NCBI GenBank assembly: GCA_024362935.1
Contig: JANCRA010000065.1
Span: 620,001 to 684,000, forward strand
Direction: 5' to 3'
DNA from: Setophaga petechia
Lineage: Eukaryota > Chordata > Aves > Passeriformes > Parulidae
DNA length: 64,000 bases
Shown here: one piece after another, positions 63,286-64,000 of the stretch
Numbering within the stretch: the first letter of the stretch is position 1
Layout: each line of letters starts with the position of its first letter
Notes under the pieces: generated by a model
The model's input: only the letters and a program-made list of their open reading frames with translations
Told to the model about the DNA's origin: nothing
Databases searched by the model: none
Translations under genes and position numbers: made by a program

Positions 63286-63720
63286 GTGACCTCGCACAGC
63301 CCCTGGGATGTCACACAGTATCCTGTGATGTCACACAACCTCCTGTGACATCACACAGCCCCTGTGATGTCATGCAGCCTCTTGCGATGTCACACTGCCG
63401 TCTGTGATGTCACGCAGCCTCCTGTGATGTCACACAGCCCCTATGATGTCACACAGCCTCCATGTAATGTCATTCAGCTGCTATGTGATGTCACAGAGCA
63501 GCTTTGTGATGTCAGAGTCACCTTGTGAAGCCAGAGCCATGTCTGTGATGTCACAGCCTTCTCTGTGACATCACACAGCTGTTCTGTGATATCATACCCT
63601 ATGTCACAAACCACATTGTGATGTCACAAAGCTGCCTTCTATGATGTCACAGCTAGCTCTGTGATGTCACAGCCCCCTCAGTGCTGTCACACAGCCCCTT
63701 GCTGACATCACAGCTGCTCT
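63285..63720 (+). repeat. TGTGATGTCACACAGCC tandem array
   Basis: About 17 units of 20-24 bp centred on TGATGTCA or its complement TGACATCA. Each core is one base from the CRE palindrome TGACGTCA. Confidence 0.88.
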
Positions 63721-64000
63721 GTGCCTCTCTGACACAGCCACAGAGGTGCTGCTGTGACACAGCCCCCTCTGGGACATGCCACAGCCCCTGCCAGTGCTGA
63801 GCCCCTGTGAGCTCTGTCTGTGCCCTGCTGGTGTCCCTGAGGGGCCCTGGCAGTGCCCCAGCCCTGCTGGGCTGTGCACAGGAGCTGCTCCTGGCCAGAG
63901 CTGTCTCTCTGCAGCGCTGCCCTTGCCAGGAGCTGCCTCTGGGCCAGGAGCCCGGCCCAGCTCAGCAGCACAGACACAGCACAGGGACTTTAATGGCCCT
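63721..64000. other. GC-rich end of window
   Basis: CTG/CAG-rich sequence typical of avian GC-rich DNA. Minus-strand frames exist but no family is recognised. Confidence 0.3.

Overview
The window looks like repeat-rich passerine-bird DNA, from a gene-poor, GC-uneven region such as a small microchromosome or a sex-chromosome/heterochromatic scaffold. The pointers are a maestro heat-like repeat (MROH) remnant of the kind expanded in songbirds, three copies of a songbird-type C2H2 zinc-finger (ZNF) gene, ACTGGGA-type minisatellites and several avian endogenous retroviruses (ERVs). The species call is inference; no host gene outside the ZNF family is intact.

Layout: 1-1339 is the 3' end of a class II ERV cut by the window edge. 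1948-2545 (-) holds MROH pseudo-exons. 2590-7755 is ZNF block A: dispersed repeat, GATCCCAGTC minisatellite, AT-rich tract, ZNF-A (-), ACTGGGA minisatellite. 7755-20100 is made of three copies of a GT-rich/CA-rich/GC-core module. The last two form an inverted repeat around a CpG island at 11.5-11.76 kb, and one arm is split by a class I ERV (ERV-P, 12228-18835). 20130-20745 is an LTR. 21.1-22.2 kb carries a phased array of ZNF143/STAF-like motifs, followed by another minisatellite. About 23905-34363 (-) is a degraded class I ERV (ERV-M) lacking its 3' end. 34371-42590 and 45610-59720 are the two arms of a second, much larger inverted repeat. These arms hold ZNF-B (+) and ZNF-C (-), each with the same satellites in mirrored order, around a 3-kb spacer with a solo LTR. 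A complete, young class II provirus (ERV-W, 47762-55405, -) interrupts only the right arm. 60.1-64 kb holds LTR fragments, a further copy of the dispersed repeat and a TGATGTCA tandem array.

The three larger ERVs use three different primer sites: tRNA-Pro in ERV-P, initiator tRNA-Met in ERV-M and tRNA-Trp-like in ERV-W. ERV-W has open gag, pro (with dUTPase), pol and a short env. ERV-P has identical LTRs with open gag and env but a wrecked pol, so it was probably copied in trans. ERV-M is broken throughout and carries a changed RT active site. The most novel signal is a cysteine-rich reading frame without its own ATG between pol and env. It occurs in both ERV-W and ERV-M, two unrelated retroviral classes, with a shared CX2C-X14/15-CX2C module.
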